Below the pieces are notes generated by a model. The model worked only from the letters and a program-made list of their open reading frames with translations, searched no databases and had not been told where the DNA came from. Of a stretch of DNA of 33,832 nucleotides, positions 14,724 to 22,315 are shown in pieces. The position numbers and the translations under genes were made by a program. Position 1 is the stretch's first letter. Each line of letters opens with the position of its first letter. Source of the stretch: an uncultured Clostridia bacterium (GTDB taxonomy: Bacteria; Bacillota; Clostridia; Lutisporales; Lutisporaceae). The stretch lies in contig CALGKJ010000068.1 of assembly GCA_937930535.1 (NCBI GenBank), positions 1 to 33,832 of the forward strand, read 5' to 3'.

Positions 14724-14942
14724 CTCTATTCGATCTACTATCTCCTCATAAAGATCTTCGGGGGTGTCCGCTTGCACAAAGTCATTGTCTACTAGTGCAA
14801 ATGGCCCTTCTGCACACTCGCCGCAGTAGCCCAAACATGGCTCCACCTCTATACTAATATCTGCAAACTTACTTTGGAGTCTGTCTGCTACTTGTTCTGT
14901 ACCCTGTTCAAAGTTGTTTTCACAAAATTTAATTTCTGTCAT
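14715..14942 (-). CDS. DUF1450 family protein (YuzB-like)
   Basis: A 75-residue acidic protein with four cysteines: Cys7, and Cys36-x3-Cys40-x2-Cys43 in PCLGYCGECAEGPFALV. This is the pattern of the DUF1450/YuzB family, a thioredoxin-like or ferredoxin-like small protein of unknown role; the cysteines could hold a metal or an Fe-S cluster. The length matches the family. The ribosome-binding site is GGGAG, before the ATG at 14942. The gene's last codons and its TAG stop fall inside a dispersed repeat element (14670-14723), suggesting that the element arrived at the 3' end without harming the gene. Confidence 0.8.
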   Translation of the reverse strand: MTEIKFCENNFEQGTEQVADRLQSKFADISIEVEPCLGYCGECAEGPFALVDNDFVQADTPEDLYEEIVDRIERD

Positions 14943-15025
14943 TTCTCTGCTACTCCCTTCATATTTTATTTGTTTATTATATCCTCGTGTATATGGGTTT
15001 TATGCCTATATTATGAAAATTATTT

Positions 15026-15064
15026 AAAAAAGTAGAATTCAGCGTAAGTTGAATTCTACTTTTT
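15026..15064 (-). terminator. Terminator of the molybdenum hydroxylase-lyase operon
   Basis: Positions 15026-15041 (AAAAAAGTAGAATTCA) pair with 15050-15064, ending in CTACTTTTT on the plus strand, 9 nt after the lyase stop. The minus-strand arm ends in a T-run. Confidence 0.85.
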
Positions 15065-15072
15065 AAATCTTT

Positions 15073-16587
15073 TTAAATTGTTTCTCTAATTTTATCTAAT
15101 ATTTTACAGCCTTTTATGATACCATATGCCTTTTTAATGTCCTCTGACAGATTTCTGTCCATATCAAGAAATGGTATTTCCTCACGAATGGCTTCATAGG
15201 CTATACGTGTTCCTTTGCCCAGCCTCGTAGCCTTTCTTAAATCAATAGCCTGAGCTGCATGGATTGCTTCTATTCCTAGTATATATCTTAGGTTATCAAC
15301 TATTTTTGCAGTTTTATTTACTACATAGGGTGAATTGTTTGCATGGTCTTCAATATCCCCTGCCAAGGAAAAATAATCTGCTGTGGCTGGATTGGATAGG
15401 TGTCTTATCTCTGTATCCAGTGAGGCAAATACCTTTTGTATTGTACCATATGCTATTACGCTTGTGTCAGCAGGTGTCAAAAACCTTGACAAGCCTGTAA
15501 ATCTGGGTGTACTCAGCTTTATGGTTCTAAAGCAGGCGTTTCTGGACAGGTGGCTGAGTGCTATACCCAGCATTTCAAATCCAAGTACCCAGGTGGTTGG
15601 TTCATAGTTGGCACAGGATATCATTCTTCTTTCCTCCAGCAAAACACATGGGTTGTCATCTGATGAGTTTAATTGTATGGTTAAATATTTTTCCGCATAT
15701 TCTAAAGCATCTCTTACCGCTCCATGTATCTGGCATGAGCCTCTCAGACTCAGAGGATCTTGTAATGACTCTGTAACTCCCGGAAGCCATAGATAGCTGC
15801 CCTCCAGCAGACTGCGTACTCTGCTTGCACTTAAGGCTTGACCGGGGAAAGGTCTTACACGGTGTGCTGATTCGTCAAGGGGCGAGACATTGCCTTTATA
15901 GCCTTCAAGGGTCAATGCATAAACAATATCCGCTGTATCAATCAAATCAACTATATCCCTGACAACTATAGCAGCCTCACCCGCCGCAAGGGCATTAGAG
16001 CTGACTATTGCAAGTCCATCCTTTGGTCCCAGCACCGCTTTTTTCAGCCCTGCCTTTTCAAGTGCTTCAGCGGCAGACATTCTTATTCCGTTATAGTATA
16101 CTTCTCCTTCTCCTATCATTGCCAGACCGATATGAGAAAGATTGGTAATATCTCCCTCACCTACTGAGCCTCTGGCTGGTATAACGGGGTGTATGTTGTT
16201 ATTCAGCAGTTCCTTGTACATAACTGCTATTTCCGGCTGTATTCCTGTACAGCCTACAAGGAGCGTATTTAATCGAGCCAGCATTACTGCTCTTACAATT
16301 TCTTCACTTAAATCCGGTTCAACTCCAAGGGTATGGGACAGTATAAGGTTTCTATTATAGTCCTCATAATATTTTGCTACAATCTGCCTGTCCTTGTTCA
16401 TGCCTACGCCTCTGTTAAAGCCATAGACAGGCACATCGCTTTCTGCCATTTCAAACACAAAGTCTCTTACATCTCTGAGCTTGTTTAATGCGGCTTTGTC
16501 TATTTCTACTAAAGCTCCTTCTCTGGCTACCTTGACAAGCTGCTCAATGTTAAGGTCAAATCCATTTAGAATTATTGTTTCCCTCAT
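15073..16587 (-). CDS. MIO-less histidine ammonia-lyase-fold enzyme, candidate ergothionase
   Basis: A 504-residue member of the HAL/PAL/TAL superfamily. Catalytic-site landmarks align: Tyr55 in VYGFNRGVG, His85 in NLILSHTLG, Arg282 in DPLSLRGSCQ and Glu413 in DIEDH. The MIO-forming loop, normally RGSVGASGDL, reads RGSVGEGDIT (139-148): Ala-Ser-Gly is replaced by Glu144-Gly145, one residue shorter, so the electrophilic MIO group cannot form. True histidine or phenylalanine deamination is therefore unlikely. Ergothionase (known from Treponema denticola) is a MIO-less member that eliminates trimethylamine from ergothioneine to give thiourocanate. The gene overlaps the molybdenum-hydroxylase large subunit by 4 nt (ATGA), and a BCCT betaine transporter lies upstream. 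The family is certain; the ergothionase function is a hypothesis. Confidence 0.7.
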   Translation of the reverse strand: MRETIILNGFDLNIEQLVKVAREGALVEIDKAALNKLRDVRDFVFEMAESDVPVYGFNRGVGMNKDRQIVAKYYEDYNRNLILSHTLGVEPDLSEEIVRAVMLARLNTLLVGCTGIQPEIAVMYKELLNNNIHPVIPARGSVGEGDITNLSHIGLAMIGEGEVYYNGIRMSAAEALEKAGLKKAVLGPKDGLAIVSSNALAAGEAAIVVRDIVDLIDTADIVYALTLEGYKGNVSPLDESAHRVRPFPGQALSASRVRSLLEGSYLWLPGVTESLQDPLSLRGSCQIHGAVRDALEYAEKYLTIQLNSSDDNPCVLLEERRMISCANYEPTTWVLGFEMLGIALSHLSRNACFRTIKLSTPRFTGLSRFLTPADTSVIAYGTIQKVFASLDTEIRHLSNPATADYFSLAGDIEDHANNSPYVVNKTAKIVDNLRYILGIEAIHAAQAIDLRKATRLGKGTRIAYEAIREEIPFLDMDRNLSEDIKKAYGIIKGCKILDKIRETI

Positions 16588-18842
16588 TGCCGTACCTCAC
16601 TTATGATATTTTTTCTTTTTATTGCTTCCAGTACTCTTTCTGGTGTTGCGGGCAAGGCTGTAATGTCTATATCTACAGCATTGCTTATTGCATTTATTAT
16701 GGCAGGGGCTATTGCAACGGTGCTTACCTCCCCAACGCTTTTAGCCCCATAGGGACCATGCTCCTCCCCTTCCTCTATGAGCATAACCTTTACATCAGGC
16801 ATATCAGGTGCGTTGACTATATGATACTTTCCAAGGTTTGTTTCCTTTACTATACCGCCGCTGTCAACACTAATCTCCTCGGACAGTGCAAAGCCTATTC
16901 CCATTTGTATTGCCCCTTGTATCTGACCTTCTACAAATCCCGGATTGATAGCCTTGCCGATGTCATGTACAGCCAGTACCTCTAATATTCTGACCATGCC
17001 TGTCATTGTATCAACCTCAGCTTCTACAAAGTTTACTGCGTAGGAGGCAGGGTTGGCTGGAGATTCATAGGTGCAGGAGACTTCTACTTTCTCTGATAAG
17101 GTTTTTTGTATACTTGTAACCATATCTCCATAGGCTTGCTTTTTATCTGGTTGATCGCTTGCATATATCATACCATTTTCTAATACTACTTGCTCCTCGG
17201 CGCATCCAAGTATTCTGGATGCATAATGCACAAGCTTTGCACGAGTCTGCTCTGCTGCCTTTAATGCACATGCACCGCATACAAAGGTAACTCTGCTTGC
17301 CTGAGTTCCGGCTGAGTCAAAAGGACTTTTAAAGGTGTCTCCTTCAACTGCTGTTACTTTATCCAAGGGTATATCAAAGACCTCGGATACAATCTGCTTC
17401 ATAGTAGTTACAGTACCACAGCCTAAGTCATGTATTCCAGAATTTAATATTATTTCACCCTTTTCATTCATCATAAGAGACATTGTTATATAGTCCTGAT
17501 ATGCTCCGTAATAGCCGTTGCCATGGGTGGCACATGCCATTCCTACACCTCTGACATATCTGCCGATGGCTTTTGGTCTTTCTCTTTTCTCCTTCCAGTT
17601 AAAAACTTCCATGCCTTTTTCTACACACTGGATTACTCTTGCATTGCCTAAGGCTGGACCTCCTATAGAGTCCTTGTCATAGGGCTGAAATAGATTTTTC
17701 AACCTTAGCTTTACGGGATCCATACCCAGCCTTCTGGCTGCTGCATCAATATTTATCTCCGTAAGAGCATGAATCTGAGGTGAACCATATCCCCTGCATG
17801 CTCCGCCGATTGGTGTGTTGGTATATACTACCTCTGCTGTATATCTTTGATTTTGTATTTTATATAGTCTGAATGCCTTTTTTCCCATAGCCAGTGCAAC
17901 TGCTTCGCCATTGGTCATGTATGCTCCTGCATCAACAAGCATCTTAATGTCTCTTGCCAGAATATTGCCCTCTGCGTCTACTGCCGTGCTTACATTTCCA
18001 ATAGTGGCTGTCCTTGTTCTTGTAGCAATAATACACTCTGTTCTATCCATATAAAGCTTTACAGGCTTGCCTAAGTCATATGCCATGTATGCACAGACTG
18101 GCTCCAAAACTGGCTGTCCTTTGCCCCCGAAGGAGCCGCCCATAGCTGCCTTTATTGCTCTTACCTTATCCTTGGGCAGTCCTAGTGCTGTACACACTAC
18201 TAGCTGTACCTGAAAAGCCACCTGACATGGTGTCCATATGGTAACAGTTCCGTCAAGCTCCTTATTGGCAAGGCAAATATGAGTTTCCATAGCTGCATGG
18301 TGTACCTTCTGTGTTTTTAGAGCTGTTTCTACTACAATTTCCGCAGTCTGGATTATATTCTCTGGCTCTCCGCTTTTTATTTCCTTGCTGGTTATTCTAT
18401 ATTCTGGATTTTCCTTTGCCTCAAGGGGGCTGATTATATGCGGAAGCTTTTCGTATTCTACCTTTATTAAGCTGATGGCTCTCTCTGCTGTTTCCTTGTC
18501 TTCTGCCGCCACTGCCGCTATTCTGTCTCCGTAAAACCTTACCTGCTTTGAAAATAAATACTCGTCTTCAATTGCCTTAAGTCCATCATACCAAATATGG
18601 GAGTTATAGGAAGTGCTAGGTGTATTCTCATAGGTGTATATCTTAACAACGCCCTTTAGTGCTTGTGCTTTTGATATATCAATGGATTTTATGACTCCGT
18701 GGGCAATATCACTAAGCAGAAGCTTTGCATAAAGCATATTGGGAAGCTTCATATCTCCTACGTATTTTATTTCTCCGGTAACTTTATCCATAACGTCATG
18801 CATTGGCACACTCTTGCCTACATATTTAAGCTTATTAGTCAT
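16584..18842 (-). CDS. Xanthine-dehydrogenase-family hydroxylase, molybdopterin-binding subunit
   Basis: A 752-residue large subunit of a molybdenum hydroxylase. Residues 15-120 form the aldehyde oxidase/xanthine dehydrogenase a/b-hammerhead domain. Cofactor loops follow: MGGSFGGKGQP (234-244), CRGYGSPQ with Arg350, and the catalytic Glu705 in SVGEVSTV. These enzymes hydroxylate N-heterocycles or oxidise aldehydes with water; the substrate cannot be read from the motifs. No purine-catabolism gene is near, so xanthine is not the obvious substrate; the coupled MIO-less lyase suggests an imidazole or related heterocycle. It overlaps the FAD subunit by 8 nt and the lyase by 4 nt, with GGAAGGTG before its ATG. 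Confidence 0.85.
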   Translation of the reverse strand: MTNKLKYVGKSVPMHDVMDKVTGEIKYVGDMKLPNMLYAKLLLSDIAHGVIKSIDISKAQALKGVVKIYTYENTPSTSYNSHIWYDGLKAIEDEYLFSKQVRFYGDRIAAVAAEDKETAERAISLIKVEYEKLPHIISPLEAKENPEYRITSKEIKSGEPENIIQTAEIVVETALKTQKVHHAAMETHICLANKELDGTVTIWTPCQVAFQVQLVVCTALGLPKDKVRAIKAAMGGSFGGKGQPVLEPVCAYMAYDLGKPVKLYMDRTECIIATRTRTATIGNVSTAVDAEGNILARDIKMLVDAGAYMTNGEAVALAMGKKAFRLYKIQNQRYTAEVVYTNTPIGGACRGYGSPQIHALTEINIDAAARRLGMDPVKLRLKNLFQPYDKDSIGGPALGNARVIQCVEKGMEVFNWKEKRERPKAIGRYVRGVGMACATHGNGYYGAYQDYITMSLMMNEKGEIILNSGIHDLGCGTVTTMKQIVSEVFDIPLDKVTAVEGDTFKSPFDSAGTQASRVTFVCGACALKAAEQTRAKLVHYASRILGCAEEQVVLENGMIYASDQPDKKQAYGDMVTSIQKTLSEKVEVSCTYESPANPASYAVNFVEAEVDTMTGMVRILEVLAVHDIGKAINPGFVEGQIQGAIQMGIGFALSEEISVDSGGIVKETNLGKYHIVNAPDMPDVKVMLIEEGEEHGPYGAKSVGEVSTVAIAPAIINAISNAVDIDITALPATPERVLEAIKRKNIISEVRQ

Positions 18843-19719
18843 GACATTTCACCTTCCTAACCATACTGCCAAACAAGTCAAAATATACGTCCTCTGCCAG
18901 CCCTCTGATCGCCTCCCGCTTGTAGCCTAGGGAGCTTCTATTGGGTATGGCTTCATCCACCTGCTTGACCAGTTCATTTTCAAAAGCTGTATATAAAGCT
19001 TCTGATATATCTTTATTTTCTATAGCCTTTTCTACACTTAATGCACGAAAGGCTTTAGTTCCCAAGGCTCCAAGTACTATTTTTACTGCTTCTATTGTTC
19101 CATCCTTTACTTGTGCTGTTGCTGCAATATTTAGCTTTGATATTGTCACCCTGCTTCTGCTTCCAAGCTTGGCAAAGGCTGATATGCAATTGTCATTTGC
19201 TATTGGAATTGATATTTCAATTATTGCTTCATCCTTGTATAATGTATTTTTACGTGAGCCTTTGATTATTTCATCAATGGGCTTTGTATATGTTGTTTTA
19301 TCTGATTTGAGTATTGTTACCATGGCATCCAAGGCTATTAAAGCAGGTATGGCATCAGCTCCGGCAAAGGCATTTGCTATATTTCCCCCTAGAGTTGCCG
19401 CATTTCTGATTTGGGTTGAGCCTATTTGACTGGATGCCTGCACAAGGCATTTGGCATGCTTTATCAGCATGGTGTTGCTTGTTATTTGGTTAAAGGTTGC
19501 TGCCGCTCCTATTTTTATATACTCTGCATTATATTTAATCTGCTTTAAATCATCGATCCCTGTCAGGTCTATCAATGTACCTTCATATATTTTGCTATTT
19601 CTCAGCTTTATGATAAGGTCTGTTCCGCCGGACAGCAAATATGTGTTATCATCAGACTGTTTAAGGCACATAACCAGTTCATCAATGGAAGCAGGGGTTT
19701 TCATAATCATATTACTCAT
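18835..19719 (-). CDS. Xanthine-dehydrogenase-family hydroxylase, FAD-binding subunit
   Basis: A 294-residue FAD subunit that passes electrons from the Fe-S centres onward. The FAD-binding signatures are LLSGGTDLIIKLR (residues 28-40) and RNAATLGGNIANA near residues 105-117; the C-terminal CO-dehydrogenase flavoprotein domain covers roughly 175-280. I did not see the extra 4Fe-4S cysteine loop of 4-hydroxybenzoyl-CoA reductases. Its ATG overlaps the end of the 2Fe-2S subunit gene by 8 nt with GGAGG inside that gene, so the subunits are translationally coupled. Length and domain order are normal. Confidence 0.87.
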   Translation of the reverse strand: MSNMIMKTPASIDELVMCLKQSDDNTYLLSGGTDLIIKLRNSKIYEGTLIDLTGIDDLKQIKYNAEYIKIGAAATFNQITSNTMLIKHAKCLVQASSQIGSTQIRNAATLGGNIANAFAGADAIPALIALDAMVTILKSDKTTYTKPIDEIIKGSRKNTLYKDEAIIEISIPIANDNCISAFAKLGSRSRVTISKLNIAATAQVKDGTIEAVKIVLGALGTKAFRALSVEKAIENKDISEALYTAFENELVKQVDEAIPNRSSLGYKREAIRGLAEDVYFDLFGSMVRKVKCHD

Positions 19720-20200
19720 GGTGATCCTCCTCGGAAGGTGCTTTGCTTTCCTTTACAACTTCCTTTACTGCATTAATAATCTTTACATAGCCGGTACACC
19801 TGCATAAATTACCCTCAATGGCTTCACGAATCTCATGTTCGGTGGGATTAGGGTTACGCATAAGCAGTGCCTTGCAGGACATAAGCATACCCGGTGTACA
19901 GTATCCGCATTGTACTGCTCCGTTATTTATAAAGGATTTTTGAAGTGAGTCCAGCTCTCCGTCCTGCTTTAAGCTTTCTACGGTAAGTATCCTTTTGCCT
20001 CTTGTCTGGTGTGCCATAACAAGGCAGGAGTTAACCGCCAAGCCGTCTATTATTACTGTACAGGCTCCGCATTCCCCTTCTCCGCAGCCTTCCTTTGTGC
20101 CAGTCAGTCCAAGGTCTTCACGCAGTACATCAATAAGCCTCGCTCTGGCATCAGCTTCTATACTATAATCCCTGCCATTTACGTTAAAATCTAAAATCAT
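19712..20200 (-). CDS. Xanthine-dehydrogenase-family hydroxylase, 2Fe-2S subunit
   Basis: A 162-residue two-cluster ferredoxin-type subunit. The plant-type cluster ligands are Cys39, Cys44, Cys47 and Cys59 (EGCGEGECGACTV), and the helical-domain cluster ligands are Cys98, Cys101, Cys133 and Cys135 (QCGYC and LCRCTG). The ATG at 20198-20200 is chosen because GGAGG lies 7 nt upstream; the frame opens at 20251, inside a hairpin, without a ribosome-binding site. It is the first gene of the FeS-FAD-Mo-lyase operon. A hairpin at 20241-20282 stands between it and the BCCT gene. Confidence 0.9.
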   Translation of the reverse strand: MILDFNVNGRDYSIEADARARLIDVLREDLGLTGTKEGCGEGECGACTVIIDGLAVNSCLVMAHQTRGKRILTVESLKQDGELDSLQKSFINNGAVQCGYCTPGMLMSCKALLMRNPNPTEHEIREAIEGNLCRCTGYVKIINAVKEVVKESKAPSEEDHHE

Positions 20201-20240
20201 AAAAAAACCTCCTTCTGTGTAAGGCACTATTAAGCTTAGT

Positions 20241-20282
20241 AAAATGCGCACCTCATATTTATTTCTATAAAGTGCGCATTTT
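20241..20282 (-). promoter_or_regulatory. Inverted repeat/attenuator-like hairpin before the hydroxylase operon
   Basis: AAAATGCGCAC (20241-20251) and GTGCGCATTTT (20272-20282) form an 11-bp GC-cored stem around a 20-nt loop; on the minus strand the 3' arm ends in TTTT. It lies 41 nt upstream of the 2Fe-2S subunit start and could terminate BCCT transcripts, attenuate the operon or bind a regulator. Confidence 0.5.
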
Positions 20283-20313
20283 GTGCAATATATTTATTTA
20301 TTCAGCCTTATAG

Positions 20314-20348
20314 AGAAACAACTTCCATATTAAGCATTCCCAGTTGTT
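20314..20348 (-). terminator. Hairpin at the BCCT gene end (AACAACT/AGTTGTT family)
   Basis: AACAACT (20317-20323) pairs with AGTTGTT (20342-20348), including part of the BCCT stop codon. The flanking AGAAAC matches the hairpins at 22255 and 25447, also placed after minus-strand genes. Confidence 0.4.
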
Positions 20349-21936
20349 AATCTATACGAACTACGTCCTTATCTATTTTTGCTGTATCAGGACAATTTAC
20401 AACATCATATTTTTCCTGTTTAATGATCATGTATAAGGATGTAAATGCCATCAATACCATAAAGAATAGTATCGGGAAGCCTGCTACTGTAGAAATCTGT
20501 TTTGTGGCATCTATTCCGCTTATCTTTCCACCTGCTGATAAAAGATTTATTATTGCCAGTGAGGACATTACTATACCCCAGAATATTTTTACCTTTCCTG
20601 GTGCTTCAGCCTCGATAGAGTTGTAAGCCTTTGTAGAAAGGGAGGAAATAGTTGATGTCATTGAATCTGCAAGGGTAACGATTGATACAAATATAGCTAC
20701 TATATATATTATGCTGGTTAAGGTAGGCAGCGGGAAGTTTTTCAAGAATGAGAATACAGCTACCTCGTTTCCACCTGATTTCATAGCTTCAAATATTCCT
20801 GCACCGTTCATTTGAAGGTTTACGGCCGCTCCGCCGAATACAGAGAACCATATTAAGCCGAATGTAGCTGGAAGCACTAGATTTACAAGCATAAACTGCT
20901 TAATTGTACGTCCCTTGGATATTCTTGCAAAGAACATACCTGATAATGGCGCATAAGCCAGCCAAATTGCCCAGTAATATATCGGCCACCATCTTGGCCA
21001 TGCTGAACCCTCAATTGGGCTTAAGTAGGTTGTCTGCTGGAAGAAGTTCTGTATAAAGTGTCCTGTAGATTGTGTGCCAAAGTTTAGTATAAATCTTGTT
21101 GGTCCAAATACAAATATAAATACCAGCATTGCAATAAACAGCTTTGCGTTATTATCGGACAGCCATCTGATTCCTTTTTGCAGTCCTGTATAGCTTGAGA
21201 TTATATAAGTAAGTACTATTAATGCAACTATTGCTATCCACAGCACCTTGCCTGTTTCTATACCTGTTAAAATATTTAAGCCGCTGCCTATCTGCATTGT
21301 GCCTACGCCAAGTATTGCAGCAACGCCGCCTGCTATAGCGAAAAGGCAGACATTATCAACTACAGCACCGATAGTGCCTTTTATTCTTTTTCCGAATAGA
21401 GGATAAAGTGTAGAGCTTACCTGGAATGGAAGCTTTGCATTATATACTGCATATGCAATACCTACACCAGCTATTGCATACATTGCATATGGTATGTATG
21501 TCCAATGTATGAAGGTTTGAGTCATGGAGAACATAGCTGCCGCTTCACTGCCAGCTACAAGTCCCAAGCCCTCTGGAGGATTAAACATATGTGTCAAGGG
21601 TTCAACAACGCCCCAGAATAATACTCCTGTACCTATTCCTGCACATAGGGAAATAGCAAACCAGTTCCAGAAGCTAAGCTCTGGCTTTGCGTCCTTGCCT
21701 CCCAGTCTAATGTTTCCATATTTAGAAAACATTAAGTATAAGCACATGAAAAGGAATATTACTCCAGAAATTTGGAACAGCCATCCAAAGTTCACGAAAG
21801 CAAATTCAGCAATGCTGTTTTCAGCATTAAAGAATGCTTCTGGTGCTACGATTCCTGTAACAATCGCTAAAACAAAGATAATAGACATCGGTATAAAGAT
21901 TGACAGTCTCAGTTTAGCCTTTTTTGAATTTTCCAA
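20347..21936 (-). CDS. BCCT-family betaine/choline/carnitine-type transporter
   Basis: A 529-residue, twelve-helix transporter of quaternary ammonium compounds. The family signatures are the glycine-rich GIGTGVLFWGVVEP (residues 100-113) and the helix-8 aromatic box region RWWPIYYWAIWLAYAP (315-330), whose tryptophans cage trimethylammonium groups. A conserved TLADSMTSTISSLS stretch lies near residue 440. The short termini lack the long osmosensing C-terminus of BetP, so metabolic uptake or exchange is likelier than osmoprotection. It lies 146 nt upstream of the molybdenum hydroxylase-lyase operon. Ergothioneine and related aromatic betaines carry a trimethylammonium group, which agrees with the candidate lyase. 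The substrate is not proven by sequence. Confidence 0.85.
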   Translation of the reverse strand: MENSKKAKLRLSIFIPMSIIFVLAIVTGIVAPEAFFNAENSIAEFAFVNFGWLFQISGVIFLFMCLYLMFSKYGNIRLGGKDAKPELSFWNWFAISLCAGIGTGVLFWGVVEPLTHMFNPPEGLGLVAGSEAAAMFSMTQTFIHWTYIPYAMYAIAGVGIAYAVYNAKLPFQVSSTLYPLFGKRIKGTIGAVVDNVCLFAIAGGVAAILGVGTMQIGSGLNILTGIETGKVLWIAIVALIVLTYIISSYTGLQKGIRWLSDNNAKLFIAMLVFIFVFGPTRFILNFGTQSTGHFIQNFFQQTTYLSPIEGSAWPRWWPIYYWAIWLAYAPLSGMFFARISKGRTIKQFMLVNLVLPATFGLIWFSVFGGAAVNLQMNGAGIFEAMKSGGNEVAVFSFLKNFPLPTLTSIIYIVAIFVSIVTLADSMTSTISSLSTKAYNSIEAEAPGKVKIFWGIVMSSLAIINLLSAGGKISGIDATKQISTVAGFPILFFMVLMAFTSLYMIIKQEKYDVVNCPDTAKIDKDVVRID

Positions 21937-22043
21937 GTTCTTTACCCCCTTTATATTTCCAAATTTCGATTACAAATGGGTGTGACTGTAACTTGCACAT
22001 AGGCTTATGTGTGGTGTATTTTGTAAACGAAATTGATTATAAT

Positions 22044-22060
22044 TAAATTGTAACAATTTA
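22044..22060. promoter_or_regulatory. Palindromic operator candidate upstream of the BCCT gene
   Basis: TAAATTG-TAA-CAATTTA is a 17-bp dyad with perfect 7-bp arms, about 110 nt before the BCCT start. A TATAAT-like box lies beside it, but I could not find a well-spaced -35 box. Confidence 0.45.
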
Positions 22061-22136
22061 GCGTCTATAAAAAGTCAAAAAAATGGTTTTGTAAGGTTTT
22101 TATATATTTTTGTATTTGGGGGGTTGTGGGAATGTG

Positions 22137-22186
22137 AAAAAGCATTGATCGACTGTACAATGCTTTTTTAGTCTATCAATGCTTTT
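22137..22186 (-). terminator. Terminator of the zinc operon with a competing upstream arm
   Basis: AAAAAGCATTG (22137-22147) pairs with CAATGCTTTTT (22158-22168), giving a minus-strand stem ending in T5. A third segment, GTCTATCAATGCTTTT (22171-22186), can instead pair with 22137-22153 across 12 contiguous pairs plus three more, so two alternative hairpins exist. Confidence 0.65.
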
Positions 22187-22196
22187 ATATTTTTTA

Positions 22197-22250
22197 TAGA
22201 TAAACAGCTCTAAAACTCAAAATACTTTTCATTAAGAGTTGCTAATCTCT
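22197..22250. repeat. Dispersed 54-nt palindromic repeat, copy 3
   Basis: It differs from copy 2 (14670-14723) at only four positions by eye and keeps both arms (CAGCTCT near the left end, AGAGTTG near the right). It lies in the 379-nt gap between the BCCT gene and the zinc-associated lipoprotein gene, beside another hairpin. Confidence 0.75.
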
Positions 22251-22254
22251 TTGT

Positions 22255-22294
22255 GAGAAACAACTGGACAAATTCAATTTTGAAGCTGTTTCTC
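22255..22294 (-). terminator. Hairpin after the lipoprotein gene
   Basis: GAGAAACAACT (22255-22265) pairs with AGCTGTTTCTC (22284-22294) with one G-T wobble. It starts about 20 nt downstream of the minus-strand stop at 22316. No long T-run follows. Confidence 0.5.
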
Positions 22295-22315
22295 TATAGT
22301 ATTTTGCTCTGCAAG

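Noticed and set aside
15073-16587. Canonical histidine ammonia-lyase (hutH) of histidine utilisation
   Set aside because: The MIO-forming Ala-Ser-Gly is absent and no hutU, hutI or hutG neighbour is present, so the usual name would mislead.
18941-19429. Plus-strand frame of 162 codons opposite the FAD subunit
   Set aside because: Antisense shadow of a conserved gene; no ribosome-binding site and no recognisable family.
16584-20200. Xanthine dehydrogenase for purine breakdown
   Set aside because: Subunit family is right, but no purine transporter, XdhC or purine-catabolism gene is near and the coupled lyase points elsewhere. Kept as a family-level call.
13685-22250. CRISPR array
   Set aside because: The repeat copies are isolated, kilobases apart, with no regular spacers or cas genes.
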